A program made the translations under genes and the position numbers. The notes under the pieces are model-generated. The model was not told the origin of the DNA. It made no database searches and saw only the letters and a program-made list of their open reading frames with translations. Of a stretch of DNA of 64,000 nucleotides, positions 34,299-45,895 are shown in pieces (position 1 is the first letter of the stretch; the number at the start of each line of letters is the position of its first letter). Origin of the DNA: Paraphysoderma sedebokerense (Eukaryota; Blastocladiomycota; Physodermatomycetes; Physodermatales; Physodermataceae); contig JAHLJZ010000061.1 in NCBI GenBank assembly GCA_025602915.1, forward strand, positions 62,001 to 126,000, written 5' to 3'.

Positions 34299-34410
34299 GT
34301 CCTACTTTTGGCTTGGTCACAACAAATGAGGAAATAGTTCTATAATGTATAGTGGTTTATTCTTGTCATGGCAGACATAACCTGAAATATTAGAACTATA
34401 ATACAATCAC

Positions 34411-35847
34411 TCAACCAAACAAACCACTAAAGTATTCGTCCATTTCTTCTTCAACAGTTTTCTCATTCTCTATCGTTACCGGTTGTTTCCAAACATCTAA
34501 TCCTTTTGGTTCTCTCCGTCCTTCCATATCCTCTTCTACTTCTCTCCTCCTCGGCTCTCCTTCTTCAGCAATCTCCTCTTCAAACTCTTTTTCTTTGCCT
34601 TTTTCCTTCTTTTTATCTCCTTTTCGACTATTCCGAGCGTTATCATCATGATCATCATCAGACGATTCAAGCGATAATGATTCATCACGGTTGTCATCGC
34701 TGCTGTAAGATTCAGAACCAGAGTCAGTGTCGCCACCACTTTTATGTTTTCGTTTCCTTTTTGACCGTTTTTTAAGTAATTTCTTTTGTTCCCTTCGTTT
34801 TCGCTTTTTGAGTTCTTTTTCCGCTTTTTTAGCTGCTTTGTGTTTACGGTAGTTAAGTTTGTAACTACATTTCTGAATGAATCAAGCCCCAAATAGAAAT
34901 AAAACTGTTAGATTTGGTATTGATTTTGGTTAAAAAAAAAGGGGTGTAGTACCGGACACAATCTCAGTTTGACTAAGGCGTTCTTTCGTTCTCCATTTTC
35001 CATGTAGGCAAAGTTGACTTCCCATGATTTGAGTTTTTCTTTTACCATACAAGGAACGTTACCACACTCTAGTTGTCCTTTCCCCTCTATCACTTCTTTC
35101 TCTGTTCTCCATCTTAAAGCAACCTACATAATCACGATAATTCAGAAGTGAGACTCAAATCGAGAGGTACCAACAACCAACACCCATGGTGTCCACATCT
35201 AAACTTGAGGTCACAATCAAATGAATCAATGAAGTTACCTTTCCTTCTTTGTAACGGCTCAAATCAGCTAAACAATACTCTTTAAACAACCGATCATAAT
35301 ATCGTTTAGCTAGTTTCTTTTCCCACTGTAACTGTCTATTTTGATCTTTCTTACTGCCGTCTGATTCATCTTCTGAATCTGAATGGATAAATCTCATTAA
35401 GGTCATGTCAAACGGGTAAGATCACATCATGAATCGAAATCAGCAGCACAAAAAGAAAAGAAGAATTTAATTAAATTGAATCAATTGTTTGGTTGTGCTA
35501 TTTAATCCAACTAGATGAATGTATAATAACGGCATAAAAGAATGGAAAAACAGAGGTAAATAGAAAACCCGTACTTGTGATGTTTTTTGATTAAATCGTA
35601 TTCAGTCTCAAAATGAGATGGTAAAGACGGTTGAAGGAATTTCCGTTTCTGTTCTGATGAACCATAATGAAGTAAATAATCGTTGACGAATTTCTTGTGT
35701 CTGTCGTACTTTTGTGTTGGATTTGATTTTGAATGTGTTAGTTGAAGAGAACGTACGGAAAGATGAATTAGAGAAAGGTAAATCAAAACCACTTACGGCG
35801 TTCAATCCCATTAGGTTGTTTCTAAATAGATCATTGTTTGTTGACAT
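34411..35847 (-). CDS. FRA10AC1: FRA10AC1 homologue (spliceosome-associated nuclear protein)
   Basis: FRA10AC1 is a nuclear protein associated with late spliceosomal complexes. Five exons (35847-35797, 35708-35575, 35392-35239, 35123-34953, 34872-34411) give 323 aa. The conserved core is clear: YDRHKKFVNDYLLHYG, WEKKLAKRYYDRLFKEYCLA, DLSRYKEGK|VALRWRTEKEV, IEGKGQLECGN, LKSWEVNFAYMENGERKNAL and VKLRLCP|KCSYKLNYRKH. Cys residues in CGN-x-x-C and LC-x-x-C suggest a zinc site, as in the family. The tail is very basic (KRKRREQKKLLKKRSKRKRK) and then very acidic and Ser-rich (SSDDDHDDNARN), ending DEYFSGLFG. Confidence 0.9.
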
Positions 35848-36330
35848 TTTCGACTGTCTTCATTCGCTTTGATATGTCGGGCCTGACTCTGATGTCAATT
35901 AGGTGGAGGCTTGGAGAACCGTTAACGTATTTTAGCAAATTATGGGAAACCAAAGTGAAAATTTCTTTGAAATGCGTACTTATTATTTTGAGTACACTAT
36001 TTATTTGCTTTGTGAATACGGATGTCTATTAATTCAATATTTTGACCTTCATCATAAATTCATTCAATTCACTTCCAACAAGGTGTTGATAAATGTGGTG
36101 AATGTAGAACCGGTACCGACAAAATTGATCGATACAAATCATGATGTTTGGAATCAACGATAACATATATATTGAGAAGTGCGAATCACCCTTCATTCGC
36201 ATCACGTCAATAATAATTTAATCGCATTTTAGAAATCTCAATTGCCTACGCCACTTACCCGAACAAATAATAATTACATGGATAGAATATGATACAAAAC
36301 AATACTCTGAAGCAGAGTTTAAATATTATG
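35848..36330. other. Spacer between FRA10AC1 and beta-propeller gene
   Basis: About 480 bp of AT-rich DNA. It contains a 52-codon plus-strand frame (35874-36032, listed separately) and a second, overlapping 73-codon frame ending at 36163 in another phase. No RNA gene or repeat was seen. Confidence 0.35.
35874..36032 (+). CDS. Possible small membrane protein (52 aa)
   Basis: A short ATG frame, MSGLTLMSIRWRLGEPLTYF..., with one transmembrane segment near its end (VLIILSTLFICFV). It begins 26 bp from the FRA10AC1 start, so both would share a minimal promoter. Its size and single span would suit a small mitochondrial inner-membrane subunit, but I recognise no family. An overlapping frame in another phase continues to 36163, so an unseen intron is possible. 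Confidence 0.25.
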   Translation: MSGLTLMSIRWRLGEPLTYFSKLWETKVKISLKCVLIILSTLFICFVNTDVY

Positions 36331-37521
36331 TTACATAAGGTAAAAGAAAACCGATAGAGTAACCGATAAAGTGATACCCAAGAATTTTTCAACCGTACCA
36401 GCTGAACTCTTGACCTCATCCTCACCGGCTTCCTCAAAATATTGCTTTACAGGACCAAGATCAACATTAGCTACCGCGAATTCAGACTGATTTTGACCGC
36501 CTAACAATTTATCCAAATGGGCTTCCAAGACATAGAAGGTATTCTGTCCGTTTCGACGACCTAGTTTACTGTTGAAACCAGAATCGAAACCGGGTTTGGC
36601 TAAAAGTCCAGCAACCGGAAAAGCGGAACCGTCAATTGGAACTTGACGAACCAAATCTACCTTTTGAAAGGAACCATCCGCAGATTGGAGATAATGAAGA
36701 ACCGGACCAGCGACGACAATTAATTCGTTCCTATTTCGTAAGAAGATACCATCGACGAATCCGCCGCTTTTGAGAATATCCGCTGCCCCTTCAATTTCAA
36801 TTGACTTTCTGGTTTCAATATCAATCTTGAATAGCTTTTTCGCACCGAAATTACCTATGATTAAAAAGTTATCCGGATGATACTCAATTCCTTCAACATT
36901 GAGCGCCAAAGGACTCGGACTGAAATCGACACCAGCTTTAAGGATAGGATCATTGGCGAAAACCTCGGATTTCGACCCGTCCTTGGAGACTTTCCATACA
37001 AGTCCCTGTACATTATCAGTCACGTATGCATTTCCTTCTTTGTCAACCGTGACGTCGTTGGACATGTGCGTTCCGGGACCAACGTTGCTTAAATCGGCCA
37101 AATAGATCTTGTCGCCAGTTTTGAGATTGTAAGCACCGAGACCGACGAATGGGGAAGGTTTTCCGGATGTGGCACCAGTAAAATCAGAATAGGTGACGAG
37201 GAGTCTACCGTTACGACTATCAATTTCCATACCGAAACTGGAGTTTCCGAGGACAGAGGTGTCATTGATGAAGGTAGAGATTTTGCCGTCAAAAGTGAGT
37301 TTTGAAATGACAGATTGGGTGATGGAGGACAAGAGGAAATCTTTTCCGTCAAATTCAATAGTTTCCGGGAACAGATTGGGAGCGTTGAATTTGATTCTGT
37401 CGGTGATGCCGGCTTGATTAACAGGCGCGCCAACCCGAGATGAGTTGACCAAGGGCAAGGCAACACCAAGAACAGCCATCATGGCCATGATAATAGATGG
37501 ACGATTCAAGACGAAGGGCAT
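36331..37521 (-). CDS. Secreted, GPI-anchored SMP-30-like beta-propeller protein
   Basis: Intronless 396-aa protein. A signal peptide (MAMMAVLGVALPLVNSS) leads to repeated beta-propeller blades: LFPETIEFDGKDFLLSSITQ, GMEIDSRNGRLLVTYSD, MSNDVTVDKEGNAYVTDNVQ, NVEGIEYHPDNFLIIGNFGA and DGIFLRNRNELIVVAGPVLH. The asp/asn-centred turns resemble SMP-30/gluconolactonase and NHL-type six-bladed propellers. The C-terminus has an Asn/Ser/Gly-rich spacer (EVKSSAGTVEKF) and a terminal hydrophobic tail (LGITLSVTLSVFFYLM) that fits a GPI-attachment signal. N-glycosylation sequons are present (NDTS, NSSF, NQSE). Enzymatic activity is not evident; a cell-wall or surface role is inferred. The lack of introns is unusual among its neighbours. 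Confidence 0.75.
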   Translation of the reverse strand: MPFVLNRPSIIMAMMAVLGVALPLVNSSRVGAPVNQAGITDRIKFNAPNLFPETIEFDGKDFLLSSITQSVISKLTFDGKISTFINDTSVLGNSSFGMEIDSRNGRLLVTYSDFTGATSGKPSPFVGLGAYNLKTGDKIYLADLSNVGPGTHMSNDVTVDKEGNAYVTDNVQGLVWKVSKDGSKSEVFANDPILKAGVDFSPSPLALNVEGIEYHPDNFLIIGNFGAKKLFKIDIETRKSIEIEGAADILKSGGFVDGIFLRNRNELIVVAGPVLHYLQSADGSFQKVDLVRQVPIDGSAFPVAGLLAKPGFDSGFNSKLGRRNGQNTFYVLEAHLDKLLGGQNQSEFAVANVDLGPVKQYFEEAGEDEVKSSAGTVEKFLGITLSVTLSVFFYLM

Positions 37522-38586
37522 TTTTGTTTTTGAGTTTTTTTCGTAGAGTTAGAGTAGCTGAAGAGTGTTTAGTACAGTTTAGTGTGGTTATGAAATGCAG
37601 GCCAGTGCAGAGGCCCCATTTATAGGGCGCCCTTAATACTACGTTCCCCTTCTAGCTGAGTAACCAGTCCAAGTGTTATGTCAGTGAGCTGATTAATTCG
37701 TTCTTGACACTTTAGTCATCCCCTCTTGGTAATTCTTTGTATTAGTTATAGACAAGCCACCATTGCGGAGCGCGTAATATAATGCAGGCGGCATGGGGGC
37801 AATTGTTCGGAAAAATAATTATCTGCACATTGCAGGTCACGGTGGGTGAACTTTACAAACCGTATTTATGTCATTGGGGAAAGAGTGTCGTATTTTCAGT
37901 TTTGTGGTTTTAGCGGCGGAAGGAGGAAAAACCGTCGACAGAGGGATTTGCATGTGGTGCGCAAATATTCCTTCATCGGCTACCTTCAACTCATCAGCGG
38001 GATGTCTGATTCTTTAATAGCCTAAGCAATTATAAATATATCTTGTGTTCTGTTGTAAAGAATGAAATTACGGAGGGAATGGCACCAGCAGGGGATAAAG
38101 GGAGTTGTGAGGGACATCCGGTTAGCGGCTACTGTTACGCGAAGAGAGTTGGTTTGACTCGGGTCTACCTTTTGACCTGGGAATTTATTGCATGTTCTTA
38201 TGAAGCAATAATTGGATCCGACTGTTCCACTGGCCAAGGATAAAGAATTAAGTTGAAATCTTGCACCTTATGAGACCGCACTTAATGTCTGGCTGTATGC
38301 CACATGTAAGGCCCAACGAAGGAAATCGAGTAACCACTGAATTGTCATGGTTAATATGAAATAATGCCGCATCAGTTTGGTAGAGCTAAGCACCACAGAT
38401 TAAAGTTCTTCTTTCATACTTGAGGGAAATAGCGTATTAATCAGTCTGGCACTAAAAGTAGCTGGATTTTCAAAAGCACCAGAGTAAGGCCCGAGGTGAG
38501 CCATCGTACGACGGAAAACAAGGCTTCCTTCAAAAAACCGTAAACTCTGAATAATACACGACCATCAATCACATATAATCACAATA
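37522..38586. promoter_or_regulatory. Divergent promoter region, beta-propeller / CFAP92-like gene
   Basis: A 1065-bp stretch between divergent start codons. A TATAGGG-type AT-rich box (about 37620) lies 100 bp upstream of the beta-propeller start. The rest contains no credible reading frame, RNA gene or repeat. Confidence 0.4.
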
Positions 38587-41500
38587 ATGGATACAAATAT
38601 TTCATTGCAAGATGCTGCAGAGTCATCTCTCTCACTCAGTGACGAGAGTCTTGCTTCAGACTTCTCAATAGATACGGCCGCCCCAGATCATACGGTTAAA
38701 TTCACAGTTTCAATTCATTATTTCTTACAGAAAGGTTATTTGAGCGGTGTGCTTAATTATGAACGGGTAGACAATACATTAACGAGTTCGCTAAACTATT
38801 TTTATTCCCAGATCTGAACTCTGTCAAAAAGCAAGGTGCAAAATCAATACGTAAAAACCAGAACCCTTCTGAAGTTCCACGATTTTATATTACTTACAAA
38901 ATCGCAGACAAAGTAGTGAATAAGGTGGGATGCTAAATTTGTTTTCACATAATGGAGCATATATGATTTAGTTAACGTCGAAGTTTCGGCTGCTTCCAAT
39001 AGACAAACATTCTACATGCAACGAACTCTCATTTCACCGCATCTCACGATATTGACATCAGCTTGGTATAAATTTTAATCAGTCAACTTTTCTACGTCAA
39101 TCTCTTTAACATGAACTTATGATTGTGCGCTTTTATTTGTTGACGGGTCCAGGAATTTCTCGCCGATTTGTACCAAGATCCTATTGAGTTCAAAATTTTC
39201 AAAGTAGTAAAAGCAGTTTCGGAAAATGGCCAAGACTCTAACAGCGAACAACCTGCTCCGTCGCAGCAGACTCTCATGTTTCGAAAGGCTTCTCTTGACG
39301 CTATTACGAAAAGATTGATCACTCTATCGAAGTGCCAAAACGTTTCTCCTAGAACCAGGCGTAAACTGGAAGCTTACAGAGCTTTTGTGTTGAACAACTA
39401 CAAATCATTGCCGCCAACCGTCAGGGTGAAAGCTTCAACTGAACCTCCTATAAGTAGAAGTACAGATTCCGTAAAAATACCTGTTCAACCCCACCAATCT
39501 GGATATCAAACCGACATTAAACGGAATCTTAAAAATCTTGAAGATATCTTCAAGGATTCTTCTGCTTCCAGAAGGAATAGCACTGTTCAAAATTCAACTG
39601 AAAATATTTCAAATTCCTCATACGGGATCGCTTCTACGTTTAATCCCAAAAGTAATAGTCGGATAGGATCAGCGACCAGTACGAATAATTCAATTAACCA
39701 GAAACGGCGGCATTCAACTTCCGCAACTGATATCTCCGAGTTTTGTACCTTTATCCGTCCTAAGACTCCACCGCAACCCCATCACTCGGAGGAGCCAGGT
39801 AAAACTATCAAATTGGTTCCCGACTTACCGAAGCGAAAGGTAAAAGTAGCCGAAGACGAACATTTGCACGTTGGATCAATTTTTGTGGATCCCTCTCTCT
39901 TATTTCTAGGTGAATTGCATGTGAGCAGTTCGTTAGATGAAAGTATCGACGGACTAGTGGAAGTGGAGGTAGGGATTACATTGAATGATCATCTCTTATC
40001 CATTAGCCAAGAAGAAAGGTAAACATACATTACAATTCATATCAACGCTCTGCCTTTGTTGCTTGACTCTTTCGTTTTTTTTATTTAAATTGAAACAACT
40101 AGCTTAAACCCTCTTACAATCACCATTCTTCAAGCCGAAAACCTTCCTTCCCAACCAATATCATATTCCGACCTCTCCAAATTGTGCCAACCAGTTTTCA
40201 CACGATTCTCATTCCTTGACCAACCAAACACGCGACACAAATCTCGGAAACCACAACCGCATGCAAGGACATGTAGATTCGACAGTCGACATGTTGTTCT
40301 GACAGGATTGCATGATGCAAAGAGATTGAAAGAATTGTTTCTGTATGGTAATTTGGAGGTGGAAGTTCATGATAGAGATAAAATTTTGATTGGCGGGAAG
40401 GACAAGCTGACTGTAGGCAAGGCTACCAGTTCTAGTTACATTGCACCTTTGAGTACACTGTGAACGACTGACTTATTCCATTTTCAGGCAGTCTAAAGTC
40501 GCAAGATATACATGGGACAAGTCCGTATGGGGTGGCACGATTCCGTACGTTTGATGTCTTTCGAATTTCCGGTGACCTCATATTCACAAATCAAACTGAA
40601 ACAGGTTTGCCAGAGTTGGTCTCTGGTGTGAAATCATTGAGTTTAAAAGCACCGATTGTTCCAGCTCGAACTGGTACGCAAGTTCCCACCTCTTTTGTCT
40701 GAACATTCACTCAATCATTATTTGCTTTGTCATTCATTCAGATCCGAGTTATGAGTTACAAAACGAAATCTCTCCTGGATTTTACCTCGAATCGGATTCT
40801 CTGTTGAAAATAAAAGTAGAGTCGAAGTACCCGATATTTGGAATGACAGATGAAGTAACCGGAAATTTTTTAAGGATGGTCATTTCATCAAAGTTCGTCT
40901 CTTTCGATACTCTTTTTGTCCGCAAAATTGATTGAAATAACGAGTTTCGTTACTATTGATGTAGACCTTCCGATTCTCGTATCTTCAAAGACATTCTGAC
41001 TCGGATTGAAGCACTGAATATTTTCGGTTTAGAATTGAATACACAAGATTCTGACATAGCAAAGAGAACTCTTGGCGAATACAAATTGTCGCCCGAACAA
41101 AGAAAAGACAAGCATTTGGTTTGTCATTTTTACTTTGTCCAGTCTGCAAACTTTCGAGTATCACCGACAACCGAGTTTTGCTTCTACTATGTTCAACCGG
41201 GCTTATTTTGAATGTGTGCTTGATTGGTTCATCGCAATAGGATATAATAACAGGTAACCTTATTTCAGATGACAATTTCGCTTGTCTGTTTATTGAAGGA
41301 CGAGCCGATGGTGCAATGAAGTCATTGGGAATAGATCTTGCAAGGTTTTGTGTCCACCCTTATTTTCTGTTATTGAATACCGCTCCCTTACCATTTCAAT
41401 TTTTATTCAGCCTCAATCTTCATCAGTACTCCCATTTGAACGTTTATTACGATCCACAAATAACCTTTCAAGAACGGATTTGGCAAGGAGTTTCACCTAA

Positions 41501-42728
41501 TATTCATTGGGTACATTTAAAAAAGCCAGTCGAAGAAGTTATGAAAGACTCAAAAACTTACATTCGAAATAAATTGCCCTCTGGTGCTTTTGATGCGTTA
41601 AGGATATTAAGCGAGGTTTGAGTATTCATTTATCGTTGTCAGCCTTTGATGTTTCAGTGTGTTCGTTTCTGATAACGTTATTTTACGATACAGATTTATA
41701 ATCGTGACGCTGCTACAGTCTTCAAGAAGTTCTCGCATCTGTTTCTCCTTCAGCATCAAGTAGGAGCACTGGCGTGCGCGTACGCCCATTTTAAAACAGA
41801 TTCGACCGTCGACAACAAAAATTTAGAACGGTACTTAAGTGAAGTCCAAACGAACGATTCAGTGGACAATAAGAGCGACGATAATAAAAAGTGCAGAAAG
41901 AAAGGAGACGATAGTAAAGTAATCAGTGCGAAAGTAGAAACTAAGAATACAAGCTTTGAGAAATTTCTTAAGGATCGCAAAAGTCTGAACATTGATTTCG
42001 TGAAGGAATATGCCGTATGTTTGTTAATGATTTTAGAGATTTCTACACCTTCGTCATCATATGAGTGACCGTTTCAACGATTATAGTCTCAGTATCCGAG
42101 TACTTCGACCCCATTACCGCGATCACCTGTTCTTTCGGAACCGATTTATATATACAGTACTCAGCATTTAAACACCACAGAGCGCGAACGTAAAACGTTG
42201 TTTGAAAGGCTAAGTAAAGATAAATTGTATTGCTACGAACACTCACCTAGCCAGACAGTGGTGTTGGTCGACGCGAAAGAGTACGAAAGGAATAAGGAAA
42301 ACGAGAGCAAAAAATTATGGATTGATAAAAAAGGCTTTCGAGTCTTGGAAGGAGAAAAATTGAGTATCAGGTAATACATTGAAATTTCATAATTATACTT
42401 TGCCTTCTACTATTATTTCATACTAACTCATTCTTCCATTAACAAAAGCAATCTTAATGCTCCATCAACACGGATTACGAGACCCTACATTCCACCAAAT
42501 GTGTACGAAGTGATTCCACTCCGATTACCAGAGAAACGAGATTCAAATGGAAAAATATTATTTAATGCGTTCCCGTCTCAACGGAAACAAATTTACGAAA
42601 AGTCAGATCTTAGAGTCATATTCTTTGCCGCCGATGTAAAACATGATTTAGAGAAAAAGGAGAATGAGCATAAATTGACTCAAAGAATCACCTGGGATGG
42701 GCAATTTGGGGTGACTAGAAAAACTTGA
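38587..42728 (+). CDS. CFAP92-like (DUF4550-type) cilia- and flagella-associated protein
   Basis: Large multi-exon gene; ATG at 38587 (MDTNISLQDAAESSLS), stop at 42728. The N-terminal part has a beta-rich block (HTVKFTVSIHYFL ... VPRFYITYKIADKVVNK ... DPIEFKIFKVVKAV), then a long Ser/Asn-rich linker and a C2-like domain (LNPLTITILQAENLPSQ ... VFTRFSFLDQP ... HVVLTGLHDAKRLKELF). After that comes FGVARFRTFDVF-type and FYLESDSLLKIKVES strands, MFNRAYFECVLDWFI, and ACLFIEGRADGAMKSLG, which I associate with CFAP92/KIAA1257 proteins of motile cilia. The C-terminus (WDGQFGVTRKT) follows several charged exons. Its tail-to-tail neighbour is the axonemal gene DRC3, which supports a ciliary role. The cilia assignment is solid only in combination; CFAP92 itself is a tentative name. 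Confidence 0.6.
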
Positions 42729-43030
42729 TTTTGGTTTGATTTGTCCCTAGATTTCTGTTCGTTCAATCGATGTTTTGCTCATCGGAGAGTATGGGTTATT
42801 TAATTTGCGATTTGTTAATGTCATTTGTCCACCCGAATGAGTTTAACCACTGAATTGTGTTCTACTCTTACAATTCGCGTTTGGAATGTTCATGTGTAGC
42901 AAAGCGGAAATATTTGCGAAATAAATTCAACCTTCGGTGAAGCTACATTAGAAATCAAACTATTATATTCTAAACCCATCGCAAAACTTGCAGCCCCCAT
43001 TCAAACATCCTCCCGAACAAATTAATATAA
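42729..43030. other. Convergent 3' spacer between CFAP92-like gene and DRC3
   Basis: About 300 bp between two convergent stop codons, AT-rich, holding only 3' UTRs. No other feature was seen. Confidence 0.5.
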
Positions 43031-45320
43031 TTAAGAACTTTCCTCTTCGGTTTCTATCTCGCTATTACATCTCCCAATAAAACTTAGTACTTCAATCACT
43101 CTTTCCCTATTTCGTTTAATTTCTTCCTGTTGAACTTGTTGAATCATTGATTCAAGATGTTTGGCAATTCCTGTTTGTAATTGTTCCTCCTGGTATTTTA
43201 ATTAGTTCAGTTTGAGATTGTGAATTCCATCATATGTAACAATAAATAGAACAGGAGTAGATGGGTATAAATGAGGGTGAGGGTGTCAGTAGTTGTGCAT
43301 AGGTTTTGCGAGGATTTGTATGCTATAAATTATACCTGTTGATCTAATTTACTTAGACGAAATTCGTGCGAAGTTGTAAGCATATTTGAGACCATGTCTT
43401 TGTCTTGCAGCAACTACATGATTGTATTGTGGTTTGGAATAAGAATGTGAAAGTGACAAAGTAGAAAATGAACACGTCAATCTCAGATGAGATGTGCAGA
43501 AGAAAAAAGTTACGTACGTCTTTAACTTCTTCATTCAATTCATCTGTTTCCATTTTTGAGAGTTTATCAAACGCCGTCATAACAGCTTCTATGAATTTCT
43601 CGTGATATTCGTTTTCTAGTTCCCTCATTTTGGTGAAACATGTTTGCGAATATTCCGTAACGCCGTGGCATAAATCAGTATAGTTGCGTTCAAACTCTTT
43701 GATTAACTCCTGTAATGTTGTAATATAGGTTGAGCTGAGAGGATAAAAATGGAGGACCAAGAAGAAGTTTGGGTACTTCAAATTGTTCTGATATTTTTAG
43801 TTCCTGACCGATTAAAGTGTCCCTTAACTCTTGTGTTATCGATTTTAATGATTTGATGGTTGCATCCACTTCGCCTGGGATCCGGCTAGTGCGGATAATG
43901 TGGAGTTTCTTACATTGTATGAAAGTGAACAGAAAATGTCAGTACCTTGGAGGGAAGAAGCGTAATTCGACGAATGTACCAGTTTCTTCTCATGCATAAA
44001 CTGGTTAATTTGTCTGATTCCCAAACTATCCACCTCGTCTTTCGCATCTCCTATGCATTGCTTGAAAAACGAGTACTCATCACTCCTCAAATGATGTTGC
44101 TTTAGAATTGCATGCTTTAACTCATTCAATATAATTTCAAATCTCGCACGATAATTCTCAATTATCTCTGTCACGGCGTCTTTTGAGAGTGACTGCAGTT
44201 TTCGAAATTCGTTATCTTGGCTGAACATGTTTTGGAATAATCTGTCGATATCAGGGATATGCGCATCCTATAAACTGTTAAACTCTTCATTACAGAGCAA
44301 TGATTCGGAAACCATGCTTACTGTATACAATTTGGAAGAAGATTTCTGTTGTTCTAACTCCGCTTTCTTCTTCTGGATGCTCTCCTCTTGTTCTTTCAAG
44401 GCCGCAATATCTGCTCCGAAATGATCTCTCGCTTCTTTCACCTGCAATACCATACAGCATAAGCGCAATGTTAAATATGCTGTATCGATGAAACCTAAAA
44501 TTTACCATATCAGGCTCTACTAATCTGTAATCCAGATAAGACAAATTTTTGTTTCGAGCTAAAATGAATAACTTGTAATTCGGATGTTTACAGACTGGAT
44601 TACCGGATATGTTGACACAACGCAAATTGGAAAATTGGCTGAGGTATCCTAGCTTTACTGATTGTCAAAAGAATTCGCATGAGAGAATTCATTTCCAGAA
44701 ACGAGCATACATCTTCTAAATTGTCTAACCCATTGTTGCCGATAGAGAATACATTCAGATTCACCAATGCCTCCATATTTTCAAGTTTTGTGATTCGATT
44801 GTTGAATAAAGACAAATCCGTTAACTTTGTCAATTGGTCCAGTCCTTCGATGACAGATATGTTGTTGAATGATAGATCTATAATTGAAATCGAGAGTCAT
44901 TGATAGATCAGTCGCCGATCATATACTGCCATCGCTATTGCCACAGCCATCATTGAGGACGATATTCTGTTATCAACGGACCCAGCCATACAAGATGTTT
45001 GAGATGTCCCAGATTTTCAATCTTCTCTATAATGTTGTTGTCAAGCTGTAGCTTGGTGAGGTTTTCGAATGCCCACAAGTTGTCAATCTTCAATACATCT
45101 ATCACAATTTCCAGGATTAATGTTAGCTTGACACATTCTAAATACTAGCTGTTCAATTGAAAAACGCACTTTTATAATCCAGGCGCAATGAAGTTACTTC
45201 CGACAACTCAATGCCTTCACTTTTCGCGATCTCAGCAACCTCTCCATTAGCTTGATCATTAATGGCCTTCTGAAGCAATTCGTCATCGATAACAGCTGGT
45301 TCAATAGTGTTGTAGCTCAT
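43031..45320 (-). CDS. DRC3: Dynein regulatory complex subunit 3 (LRRC48/FAP134)
   Basis: Leucine-rich-repeat subunit of the nexin-dynein regulatory complex that links axonemal doublets and tunes ciliary beating. ATG at 45320, stop at 43031, many exons. The N-terminus [20 protein letters not shown] and [17 protein letters not shown] matches DRC3. LRRs follow: [80 protein letters not shown] and [15 protein letters not shown]. The LRR cap reads [16 protein letters not shown] and [13 protein letters not shown]. The second half is coiled coil ([20 protein letters not shown] ... [15 protein letters not shown] ... [20 protein letters not shown]). Its presence implies motile flagella and so a zoosporic fungus. 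Confidence 0.93.
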
Positions 45321-45790
45321 AACGCAATCGCACTACTGTCAATTTATGAAATGATAAAGTGACGGTGATTCATTGATTTTCTCCTCATGCAACTTGCAGA
45401 GTCGAACGTCAGTCTGCCAATCCGAAGCCAACGCCTCGGAAAACTGACTAATGGCTCACAACCCCGACAACAGTCGTAATTGCAATCCCGCAGGCTCCTT
45501 TGGCGGTCCATTTATGAAGACTATATAATCTTTGCTGATGAGATCATCATCTATGTACAAAATTTGAATGCAGTTCATGGCAAAACTGGTCAGGAACAAG
45601 CCAGCCAGTGCGAAAATGGTCAAGTGAGGTTAATACATCCGATGTTTTGTCACTTGAGACATATAAGCTGTGGTTTGTAATGGCATGGTAGTGATAAATT
45701 TATATATTACTGGAGATATCAGTGTAATTAGGATGAAAATTACTAAGAATTGGAAGCATATAAATTTAACATTTTCAATGCAAATATCAA
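45321..45790. promoter_or_regulatory. Upstream region of DRC3 and of the tRNA gene
   Basis: About 470 bp upstream of DRC3 and upstream of the tRNA gene. No coding sequence was found. It must carry the DRC3 promoter. Confidence 0.4.
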
Positions 45791-45873
45791 TCCGCAATGG
45801 TCTAGTGGCTAGGATTCCTCGCTCTCAAACTGAGAAGCACCGAGGCGGCCGGGGTTCAATTCCCCGTTGCGGA
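45791..45873 (+). tRNA. tRNA-Glu (anticodon CTC) with 12-nt intron
   Basis: A complete cloverleaf folds: acceptor stem TCCGCAA/TTGCGGA (7 bp), D arm with TGGTCTAGTGGCTAGGA, anticodon stem CCTCG/CGAGG, and T arm GGGG-TTCAATT-CCCC. The loop is enlarged by a 12-nt insertion (45828-45839) after position 37, the canonical nuclear tRNA intron site; the intron can pair with the anticodon. The anticodon is CTC at 45824-45826, reading GAG (Glu). Internal box A and box B promoters are intact, and a T-rich Pol III terminator follows from about 45887. Confidence 0.95.
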
Positions 45874-45886
45874 AAATTCTTTTGAC

Positions 45887-45895
45887 TTTTTTTTT
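45887..45895 (+). terminator. Pol III oligo-T terminator of tRNA-Glu
   Basis: A run of at least nine Ts starts about 14 nt after the tRNA 3' end, the standard RNA polymerase III stop signal. Confidence 0.8.

Noticed and set aside
34536-34892. Lys/Glu/Asn-rich second frame over the FRA10AC1 tail
   Set aside because: It is an alternative frame of the basic/acidic low-complexity C-terminus of FRA10AC1.
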